From NCBI GenBank assembly GCA_025922795.1, contig JAICHC010000015.1:1-13665 (forward strand): 13,665 bases of DNA. Reading direction: 5' to 3'. This stretch comes from Candidatus Binatia bacterium (lineage in GTDB: Bacteria; Desulfobacterota_B; Binatia; UBA9968). This document shows positions 1 through 5,589 of the stretch, in pieces. Under the pieces are notes generated by a model, which was not told the DNA's origin, ran no database searches, and saw nothing but the letters and a program-made list of their open reading frames with translations. The first letter of the stretch is position 1. Each line of letters starts with the position of its first letter. Both the position numbers and the translations under genes were made by a program.

Positions 1-118
1 CCAAAAAGTGCTGGGAAGTGGGTGAGACAACAACAGCATTAATGTTAATCTCGCGGCAAACCACGTAGCACATGCGGCACTCGGTGCATTTTGCGTGATC
101 GATTTTTAGCCCGGGCAT
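1..118 (-). CDS. 4Fe-4S ferredoxin-type protein, N-terminal fragment cut by window edge
   Basis: Reading leftward from an ATG at 118 gives 39 codons with no stop before the window edge. Residues 11-21 read CTECRMCYVVC, a CxxCxxCxxxC motif that ligates a 4Fe-4S cluster; the N-terminus MPGLKIDHAKC fits the start of a ferredoxin domain. The usual proline after the fourth cysteine is absent (CRE). The family carries electrons in the cytoplasm, often for an oxidoreductase encoded next door. No strong Shine-Dalgarno is visible before the ATG. The gene lies downstream of, and on the same strand as, the helical protein at 209-955, so the two may be co-transcribed. The rest of the protein is outside the window, so a second cluster or a longer fusion cannot be judged. 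Confidence 0.72.
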   Translation of the reverse strand, partial: MPGLKIDHAKCTECRMCYVVCREININAVVVSPTSQHFL

Positions 119-129
119 ATTTTTTCGGT

Positions 130-195
130 CAAGGTTCAACGTTCGACGTTCAAGGTCGGGAAATGTTGAACTTTTGAACCTTGGAACCCTTGAAC
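130..195. repeat. Convergent GTTCAA heptad/octad repeat cluster, possible hairpin
   Basis: Three direct heptads occupy 134-154 (GTTCAAC, GTTCGAC, GTTCAAG). They are followed by four inverted copies at 165-195 (GTTGAAC, TTTTGAAC, CTTGGAAC, CCTTGAAC). CAAGGTTCAA at 130-139 is a perfect 10-base inverted match to 174-183, so the block can fold. It fills most of the gap between the ferredoxin start and the upstream gene's stop. Function is unknown; a degenerate intergenic repeat family or a processing hairpin are both possible. Confidence 0.7.
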
Positions 196-208
196 GGATC
201 CTTTTGAA

Positions 209-955
209 TTAGTCTATATCGCCCGATACGCTTACTTCTCCTGCCTTTTCTTCTGCCATTCCCAAGACAAAGCGAGCGGTTTCTTCCAGAAAGAACAAAT
301 AATCACGCCTGGTCTCGGCGCACAATCGGTTTGCCAGCTCGGCGTCGATTTTCTTATCGATGAAATGTTCGGCTTGAAATTTTCCCATCAGCACGTGACT
401 TCGGGTTTCGGCGAGTTGGCTTTGGAAGATCGCATGGATGGCTTCGTCGGGAAAAAGCCTGGCGAATTTGTCCGTCCAGGCCAGCTCGATCACTTTCGGT
501 CCGAGATTGAGTGCGCCGATGCGCACGTTCTGCGGATAATTGGCCAGGGCGCGCAAGCAGAAAATATAAGCGCCGGCGCGTGTCGCGGTACCGAATTGCC
601 CGTAGCCATGGGCGAATAACTGCCGCTGCGTTCGGGCCCAGCGGCGCCGGAGAATTTCATCACAAAACTGCATCTCTTGGGTCGATTCGTCGTAAGTCTG
701 CTTGCCGAACAGGTAGGCGACGGACGGCGGATAATCGTTGAGATTGATTCCCTGCGCCCAACCGCCGTAGACGTAGTACATCATGCGCTTGAGCGTCCAT
801 AGACGGGCAAGAAGACGAAAGCAGCGGTCATCGGTCAAATTTCCCGCACGCGCGGCGTCGAGCACCGCGTCCATGGGCGTGATCGAGGCATCGTGCTCGC
901 TTTGTTTGAGGAGTTGATCGGCAACTGTTTTGCCTAGATTGTTTGTTGATGGCAT
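209..955 (-). CDS. Helical protein of unknown function, possibly ferritin-like
   Basis: The start chosen is the ATG at 955 (248 aa). The frame stays open upstream to an ATG at 1024 and a TTG at 1042, but none of the three has a convincing Shine-Dalgarno, and the upstream 29 codons are Ser/Arg-rich and contain a strong hairpin. The protein looks all-helical and soluble, rich in aromatic and charged residues, with no signal peptide or membrane segment. A stretch around residues 70-105 (WAQGINLNDYPPSVAYLFG, then QTYDESTQEM) resembles ferritin-like or PaaA/PaaC-type helices. However, the expected ExxH is ExxQ (residues 90-93), and a second candidate site is ETRSH (183-187), not ExxH. Metal binding is therefore uncertain. 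A 4Fe-4S ferredoxin lies just downstream on the same strand, which would suit a redox enzyme. The coding call is firm, the fold tentative. Confidence 0.75.
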   Translation of the reverse strand: MPSTNNLGKTVADQLLKQSEHDASITPMDAVLDAARAGNLTDDRCFRLLARLWTLKRMMYYVYGGWAQGINLNDYPPSVAYLFGKQTYDESTQEMQFCDEILRRRWARTQRQLFAHGYGQFGTATRAGAYIFCLRALANYPQNVRIGALNLGPKVIELAWTDKFARLFPDEAIHAIFQSQLAETRSHVLMGKFQAEHFIDKKIDAELANRLCAETRRDYLFFLEETARFVLGMAEEKAGEVSVSGDID

Positions 956-976
956 CGAAAATTCTTGCGCATCCGA

Positions 977-998
977 CCGGCGAGAATTGCCTCGCCGG
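977..998. other. Perfect 8-bp inverted repeat (hairpin)
   Basis: CCGGCGAG at 977-984 pairs perfectly with CTCGCCGG at 991-998 around a six-base loop (AATTGC). It lies between the stop of the BNR protein and the preferred start of the helical protein, read leftward. No T-run follows on either strand, so a classic intrinsic terminator is not supported. An mRNA-stabilising or leader hairpin is possible. Confidence 0.55.
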
Positions 999-1076
999 CT
1001 TGGGGACACAGAGTCGGAGCTCATCCTTGCATTTGGAAACAAGTAGGGAGAAAAGAAAGTCGCCCGGCGATTTCTA

Positions 1077-2192
1077 TTAGCTCGCCGCCAGTAACCTCTC
1101 GTGCCCTTTCTTTGAAATCGGCGCGAGCTCTGACGTGATCAGCGTCCAGCTCTCACCGTTATCCTCGCTGCAAAAAACTTCCCCGCCGGTAGTGCCTCCG
1201 AAAATTGCGCAGTTGCCGTTCGCTTCTTCGAGGCAGAGCGCGCCGAACTCATGTTTCAAACTTGCCGGCAGTCCGCCGGCGAGGCGCTGCCAATTTTTGC
1301 CGCAGTCTTTGCTGCGATAAATCTTCCCTTCGGCGCGCGCCTGCGGACCGGCCTTGCGCCAAGTCACGGGATTGTGCTCGGCGGCCGCCACGAACATGAG
1401 ATCGGGATGTTGGGGGTTCCACACGAAGCCATCGGGATAAACATCTGCCGCCCAGTCAGGCGCTGTCCAGCGCTCCCAACTGCCGCCGCCGGAGTCGGTG
1501 ACGTAAAGCCCCGCGCCCCCGGTGACGTAAATTTTTCGCGGATCGCGCGGATCGATCAGCGCGCGGTGCACGTCGTAAAAGTGCTCCACAGGGCGATTCT
1601 TGTCTTGGTATAAACCGACCGTGTTGAGTTCGGTCCAGCTCTTCCCTTCGTCGCTGCTTTTCAAGAACGCGCCTTGTTCGATGCACGCATAAATGATCCG
1701 TGGATCGTGCGGGTCGAAGGTAATGAACTTGGTATGAGCGACATGGGGCGGAGCGGGGAAAGACCATTGGCCTGCCGAGGGTACCGAACGAAGCGAGGGA
1801 ATTTCGCTCCAGTGGAGCCCCAGGTCTTCACTGACGAACAGATGCGCCGGTTGCGTGCCGGCGTAAACTCGGACTTTGCCGTCGATGACGTTGGACGCCA
1901 GACTATAAACGTCGTGAATCGTCATGCCGTTATCGCGCCGCTCCCAGGTTCTCCCGCCGTCTGAGCTGGCGTGCACTGAGCCGAAAAATGCGCCGGCGAA
2001 AATCATTCGGCTATTGGCTTCGAAGATGATCGCGCTGATATGACTCCCGCGCAGAGCGCGCCGCGATTCGCGCCACTGGTTATTTTCGCGCTCGAACAAT
2101 ACCAATCCATCCTGAGTTGCGACCCAGAGTTCGCGCGAAGGGCTCGTCGCCGTATAGACGTTGGTTCCGCCGTGGGAAAGTCCGATTGCCAT
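1077..2192 (-). CDS. BNR/Asp-box beta-propeller protein (sialidase/Ycf48/VPS10-like repeats)
   Basis: This 371-aa protein is built of repeated blades, each ending in an Asp-box (SxDxGxxW). Six are visible: SSDGGRTW (76-83), SEDLGLHW (121-128), SSDEGKSW (179-186), TDSGGGSW (232-239), SKDCGKNW (294-301) and SEDNGESW (342-349). Phrases such as FDPHDPRIIYA and IDPRDPRKIYV are typical of the blade strands. The family includes sialidases, xyloglucanases, sortilin-type receptors and the Ycf48 assembly factor; repeats alone do not give a reaction, and no sialidase FRIP motif is seen. There is no signal peptide, so it is probably cytoplasmic. The start is well set: AAGGAGG lies five bases before the ATG. 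It follows the oxygenase genes on the same strand after a 337-bp gap, so it may have its own promoter. Its role in this neighbourhood is unknown. Confidence 0.88.
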   Translation of the reverse strand: MAIGLSHGGTNVYTATSPSRELWVATQDGLVLFERENNQWRESRRALRGSHISAIIFEANSRMIFAGAFFGSVHASSDGGRTWERRDNGMTIHDVYSLASNVIDGKVRVYAGTQPAHLFVSEDLGLHWSEIPSLRSVPSAGQWSFPAPPHVAHTKFITFDPHDPRIIYACIEQGAFLKSSDEGKSWTELNTVGLYQDKNRPVEHFYDVHRALIDPRDPRKIYVTGGAGLYVTDSGGGSWERWTAPDWAADVYPDGFVWNPQHPDLMFVAAAEHNPVTWRKAGPQARAEGKIYRSKDCGKNWQRLAGGLPASLKHEFGALCLEEANGNCAIFGGTTGGEVFCSEDNGESWTLITSELAPISKKGHERLLAAS

Positions 2193-2529
2193 CCTATCCT
2201 CCTTGCGTTTGGGGCACTCCTGAAGCGAAGATCCTCGTTCGAACTTTCACCACTTTACCAACGCGAAGTCTTCATCGTCAACGGCCAGCCTCAAGGAAAA
2301 GCGTAGCAAAGGACAAGCCCGGATCAGTCGCGATGAATCCGGTGTAACCCTCTAGACAAAGTCAACGGGCTTGCTGCCCGAAGCGACCAGCCGACGGAGC
2401 GAACACGAACGCTCCAATAAGGCTAGGGTCTGCCTAGGACAAATAATGACGGTGAAGCATTCGGCTCCAAGCGGCTACGGCAGAAGTTTGCCCTGTCCCG
2501 TGAATAGTCTTGCTCAGTTGGCGAATCGA
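2193..2529. other. Intergenic region between ABM protein and BNR protein, with a hairpin
   Basis: No convincing gene was found in these 337 bases; the rightward ORFs lack ribosome sites and run antisense into flanking genes. The main structure is an inverted repeat, CCGGAT at 2319-2324 and ATCCGG at 2337-2342, extendable by two pairs with one bulged A (CCGGATCA / TGAATCCGG). A weaker one is CGGGC / GCCCG at 2366-2380. Neither is followed by a clear T-run. The strong ribosome site of the BNR gene (2198-2204) lies at the left end. No confident promoter was identified. Confidence 0.5.
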
Positions 2530-2841
2530 TTAGCGCCAGTTTGCGTCGGCCGGAATCACGTTCCTGGCGAAGCGACGGTCGGGCGGGCCCGCGAGCAAGG
2601 ATTGGCTTTTTTCAAAGTAGAGTTTGAAATGCGGGGTTTGGCGATGGGCTTCCAGTGCGGCTTCATCGCGATACACTTCGTAGAAATAGAAGCGAGCAGG
2701 ATCGTCCCGGTCCGCGAGCACATCAAAACGCAGACAACCCGGCTCGTCCTGTTCCGAATGCTCGGCGTCGTGACTGACGATCTCCAAAAACTCGGCGACG
2801 CGTTCGGGCTTGACCTGTATCGTGACGTGCAAGACTACCAT
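2530..2841 (-). CDS. Antibiotic biosynthesis monooxygenase (ABM) domain protein, YgiN/LsrG-like
   Basis: This 103-aa protein is a single ABM domain, a small dimeric ferredoxin-like alpha-beta barrel. Family marks in order are a first strand with the helix KPERVAEFLEIV (11-22), EPGCLRFDV (33-41), FYFYEVYRDEAALEAH (51-66) and TPHF (69-72). Characterised members include quinol monooxygenase YgiN, the AI-2 processing enzyme LsrG and cofactor-free quinone-forming oxygenases; others are isomerases or have no known activity. The length is normal for the family. AGGAG lies about eight bases before the ATG at 2841. It sits 51 bp downstream of the LigB-like dioxygenase on the same strand, so co-transcription is likely. 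Acting on a quinol or catechol-like intermediate of that pathway is a reasonable inference, not shown. Confidence 0.9.
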   Translation of the reverse strand: MVVLHVTIQVKPERVAEFLEIVSHDAEHSEQDEPGCLRFDVLADRDDPARFYFYEVYRDEAALEAHRQTPHFKLYFEKSQSLLAGPPDRRFARNVIPADANWR

Positions 2842-2892
2842 GGCTGTTTCTCCTGACCGAGAAAAGTAGATCGCCGAGACGTACCCGTCTTC

Positions 2893-3966
2893 TTAAGCTA
2901 TATTCGCCGGGTCGGGGCGGAATACGGCGAAGACCTTATTCGAATTGGTGATCCAGGATTCCAAAAACACGGCTTCCTGCGGTTTTCGTTTGAGCTCGCA
3001 CATGGCGCCGGCTAAACAGAACCAATTCAACAACTCATGATGGCCGCGGCTCTCCGCCTGTTCGAGCGTCGTATTGCGCCAGGTTTCCCAGTCACCCGCG
3101 CAGAGCGCTTGGTAATAGCGCTTGTCCGACTCCACGTCGGGGTACATGCGTCCGTGCTTGGGGGTCAAAAAGGAATGGGACCAACTGGAAGAGGCGATCA
3201 GCGCAACCTTCCACGGGCTTGCGGCTAAAGCGCGCGCGGTGGCGGCGCCGATTTGAAAGCAGCGCCAGGGCTGCGGCCCGGGTGGATCATCCTCGCTCTC
3301 TTCCAGGCGCCGTCCGACCGTCGGCGTCGGCGGCACGCCTTGAGAACCGGTCAGATGACGGCCGTAGGCGTTTACGGTAAACGGCACAATCGGATAGTGA
3401 AAGCCTTGTCGGTCCCAGTCGAGATAGAGCACCGAGTTTAAGAATGCATGGCCCAAGTTGTGATGCAGCGGCTTATACGCGTAGGCGATGTCGAACCCTT
3501 CGTTGACCAAAGCCGCCGCCATAAACTTGCCGCCGGCGCGATGCCCGCGCACGGTAAAAGTCTTTTCCTTCGGCTCGCCCCAAGAGTTTATGCCGCGCTG
3601 GTTGTGCAGCCACGGCTGCACCGTCACTTCATCGTAGGCCAATATGGAAAAAGCCGGCACGCAGTCTTCCCGATGGTTCTCGAACTGATCATCGCCCCAG
3701 ATGACGCAAAGATCTGGTTGGAACTTATCGAGCGCGCCGCGCGCGCGGCGAAACCCTTCGACCATCGCCTGGCGGTGGGCGTCGGAATGCGCCTGACCGT
3801 CATCGGTGCTCCACTCACGGCGCATGGGCTCCGGCCAATTGTCCATCGACCGCAAACGCTCCGGCAACGCCGGATCCGCCAAACATACCTTAATGCGCCG
3901 GGATAAGTTTCCCAGCGCCGAGAGGCCGGGATAGTGCGTGATACCGAGGCCGAGTATTTGGCCCAT
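2893..3966 (-). CDS. LigB-type class III extradiol ring-cleavage dioxygenase homologue
   Basis: This 357-aa protein belongs to the LigB superfamily, whose known members open catechols, such as protocatechuate at the 4,5 bond, with Fe(II) and O2. Against Sphingobium LigB as I recall it, GITHYPGL (8-15) carries the first His ligand (His11), LHHNLGHAF (167-175) matches the DHG region, PFTVNAYG matches PFPVN, SSSWSHSF (259-266) carries the catalytic His (His264), and Glu279 matches the Glu ligand. The second His ligand, in NDH of LigB, appears as Gln94 in WGDDQFENH. That may mean altered iron binding or a subfamily variant. The start at ATG 3966 has GAGGA about eight bases upstream. No LigA small subunit is present. 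It heads the leftward block and shares the control region with the Rieske gene. The family call is firm; the substrate is unknown. Confidence 0.87.
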   Translation of the reverse strand: MGQILGLGITHYPGLSALGNLSRRIKVCLADPALPERLRSMDNWPEPMRREWSTDDGQAHSDAHRQAMVEGFRRARGALDKFQPDLCVIWGDDQFENHREDCVPAFSILAYDEVTVQPWLHNQRGINSWGEPKEKTFTVRGHRAGGKFMAAALVNEGFDIAYAYKPLHHNLGHAFLNSVLYLDWDRQGFHYPIVPFTVNAYGRHLTGSQGVPPTPTVGRRLEESEDDPPGPQPWRCFQIGAATARALAASPWKVALIASSSWSHSFLTPKHGRMYPDVESDKRYYQALCAGDWETWRNTTLEQAESRGHHELLNWFCLAGAMCELKRKPQEAVFLESWITNSNKVFAVFRPDPANIA

Positions 3967-4141
3967 GAAATATTCCTCGCACCCGAATGGTTAATGAATT
4001 TCGTCCAGAACGGCTAATTTTCCCCCACGGGAAAGTAGTTAACCTGTTGCGTGGTCTTCAAGTAAACCTTCGAGATCCTCGTATCACTCAGGACAAAGTG
4101 GCACTCTTAGCGATAACGCGATCCGTTGGTACAGTGGTTTG

Positions 4142-4171
4142 TTTATAGTGCCGGCGCCAGGACAGTGTCAA
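4142..4171 (-). promoter_or_regulatory. Sigma70-like promoter reading toward the LigB-like gene
   Basis: On the minus strand TTGACA (4171-4166) is followed by an 18-base spacer and TATAAA (4147-4142), a perfect -35 and a five-of-six -10. Transcription would start near 4135, leaving a leader of about 170 nt before the ATG at 3966. The match is by eye and untested. Confidence 0.6.
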
Positions 4172-4193
4172 CGGCGGCGGCGGCGATTGACAC
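4165..4193. repeat. Inverted repeat spanning both divergent -35 boxes
   Basis: GTGTCAA at 4165-4171 and TTGACAC at 4187-4193 are perfect 7-bp arms separated by 15 bp containing four CGG units. Each arm includes the -35 hexamer of one divergent promoter. The centre-to-centre distance is 22 bp, about two helical turns, which suits a dimeric regulator contacting one face of the DNA. It may equally be only the mirrored -35 boxes. Confidence 0.6.
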
Positions 4194-4216
4194 GAAACGG
4201 GTTGCCTCGTTAGATT
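4187..4216 (+). promoter_or_regulatory. Sigma70-like promoter reading toward the Rieske/PrpD genes
   Basis: TTGACA at 4187-4192 is followed by an 18-base spacer and TAGATT at 4211-4216, four of six to the -10 consensus. Transcription would start near 4223, about 43 nt before the ATG at 4266, which includes the ribosome site at 4251. It is weaker than the opposing promoter, so activation is plausible. Confidence 0.5.
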
Positions 4217-4250
4217 CCCCCATTGAGTGCTAAAGCTTGAGCGCACAGCA

Positions 4251-4256
4251 GGGAGG
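4251..4256 (+). promoter_or_regulatory. Ribosome binding site fixing the Rieske gene start
   Basis: GGGAGG lies nine bases before the ATG at 4266. The frame is also open from a GTG at 4227, but that codon has no ribosome site and sits almost at the predicted transcription start, so the ATG is preferred. Confidence 0.7.
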
Positions 4257-4265
4257 TTAAGAGAA

Positions 4266-5588
4266 ATGTCGGATGCCAAGGTGGAAACTGGAAGTTCGGC
4301 GCAGAGCGCATATCAGAAATTGCTTGAAGAGCTGCCGCGCACGGGTCCGGAAACCAGAGGCGGAGCAATGTTGCGGCGTTACTGGCACCCGGTCTGTCTT
4401 TCGGCGAACCTGAAGGATATTCCAATTGCGGTGAGAATGCTGTGCGAAGACCTGGTCGTGTTTCGCGACGGCACGGGACGGCCAGGTTTGTTGGGCATCC
4501 GCTGCCCGCATCGGCTCGCGTCGCTTGAGTACGGACAGGTGCGTGAAGACGGATTGATGTGTTCCTATCACGGCTGGAAATACGATGTGCGAGGCCGCTG
4601 CATCGAGCAACCCCTCGAGCCGCGTGGCAGCGAGCTCAAGAACAACATTCGTCATCTCTGGTATCCGGTCCAAGAATGGGGAGGCGTTGTGTGGACCTAC
4701 ATGGGCCCAGAGAAGGACAATCCACCGCCTTTGCCGAAGATCGATGTGCTCGCGCGCACGGACGGTGAAGTGAGTGTGTCGGACGGCGACGTGCGCAACT
4801 ACAACTACCTCAACTGGATGGAGAACTTCGCCGACATGGGCCACGCCGTGATCCTCCATGGTTTGCAAGTGCGGGAGATTCCGCCAGAGCTTAAGCCGTA
4901 CAACGACACCAGTATCAAGAACTGGTCGCCCTTGCCGCTCGAGCACGTCGAGACCGATTACGGCATGAAGACCGTCTCGGTGCTCGACACCGGCGACCCG
5001 GAAACTAAATTCGTCAACACCTGGAGCCTCGCCATGCCGATCCACTGGCGTTTCTCCGGCCTCCGCTCCGGCTTTCCGCCCGATTTTACCGACGAGCGTC
5101 AGGAGGGCGGCGGCATGATCCGAATCATCGATGACACTCACTTCGAGCTGTTCCGCTATAACTTGATGCGCAAAGGAAATTTTAAAGGCGTCTGGGTTTT
5201 CGGTTTGCCGCAAGGTTTGCAAGGCACCGTCGAGAAAAAGCCCTATGATAGACGAAGATATTCCGGCTGGGAGGGAGTTCCGGCGCTGGAAGACCTGGTC
5301 TTACAGGAATCCCAAGGCGAGATTCCCGAACGCCGGCTAGAGCATCTGGCGAGTTCTGACCGCGGCGTCATCATGATGCGGCGGATTTGGCACAAAGCGA
5401 TGGACGATGTGGCTCATGGCAAGGACCCCAGGGGCGTGATTCGCGAGGACAACGGAATGCTCGAAGTCGATACCTTCCACGGCCACGTCCATATCAACGA
5501 GCTTAAGATTGGTCCCGAGAATATGCCGTCATCGGCGGATGGAAGAGGTCTGATTCGGGACTCTCAAGGCAACCTGGTTTTCGCATGA
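4266..5588 (+). CDS. Rieske aromatic ring-hydroxylating oxygenase, alpha subunit (phthalate 4,5-dioxygenase-like)
   Basis: This 440-aa cytoplasmic oxygenase is of the single-component-type alpha family that hydroxylates or demethylates aromatic acids using O2 and electrons from a separate reductase. The Rieske 2Fe-2S ligands are visible as Cys80-x-His82 and Cys99-xx-His102 (CPH ... CSYH). The mononuclear iron motif is NWMENFADMGHAVILH (183-198), with bridging Asp190 and ligands His193 and His198. Near the C-terminus LVLQESQGEIPERR and the following LASSDRGVIMMRR match the phthalate 4,5-dioxygenase group, with Glu348 a candidate third ligand. Length is normal. No reductase or ferredoxin gene lies beside it; the only ferredoxin fragment in the window is 4 kb away and of 4Fe-4S type. 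It is followed one base later by an MmgE/PrpD gene and lies divergent to the LigB-like gene. The substrate cannot be told from sequence. Confidence 0.93.
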   Translation: MSDAKVETGSSAQSAYQKLLEELPRTGPETRGGAMLRRYWHPVCLSANLKDIPIAVRMLCEDLVVFRDGTGRPGLLGIRCPHRLASLEYGQVREDGLMCSYHGWKYDVRGRCIEQPLEPRGSELKNNIRHLWYPVQEWGGVVWTYMGPEKDNPPPLPKIDVLARTDGEVSVSDGDVRNYNYLNWMENFADMGHAVILHGLQVREIPPELKPYNDTSIKNWSPLPLEHVETDYGMKTVSVLDTGDPETKFVNTWSLAMPIHWRFSGLRSGFPPDFTDERQEGGGMIRIIDDTHFELFRYNLMRKGNFKGVWVFGLPQGLQGTVEKKPYDRRRYSGWEGVPALEDLVLQESQGEIPERRLEHLASSDRGVIMMRRIWHKAMDDVAHGKDPRGVIREDNGMLEVDTFHGHVHINELKIGPENMPSSADGRGLIRDSQGNLVFA

Positions 5589-5589
5589 C

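Noticed and set aside
2371..2856. Rightward 161-codon ORF across the ABM gene
   Set aside because: It covers the whole ABM gene in antisense, and the ABM protein has clear family motifs and a good ribosome site.
3448..3906. Antisense ORF opposite the LigB-like gene
   Set aside because: No ribosome site or family resemblance; the opposite strand encodes a clear LigB homologue.
4227..4265. Upstream GTG start giving the Rieske protein 13 more residues
   Set aside because: No ribosome site precedes it, it lies almost at the predicted transcription start, and GGGAGG is correctly placed for the ATG at 4266.
4257..5222. Long antisense ORF opposite the Rieske gene (321 codons)
   Set aside because: It mirrors a gene with intact Rieske and iron motifs; the translation shows no recognisable domain and is a shadow in GC-rich DNA.
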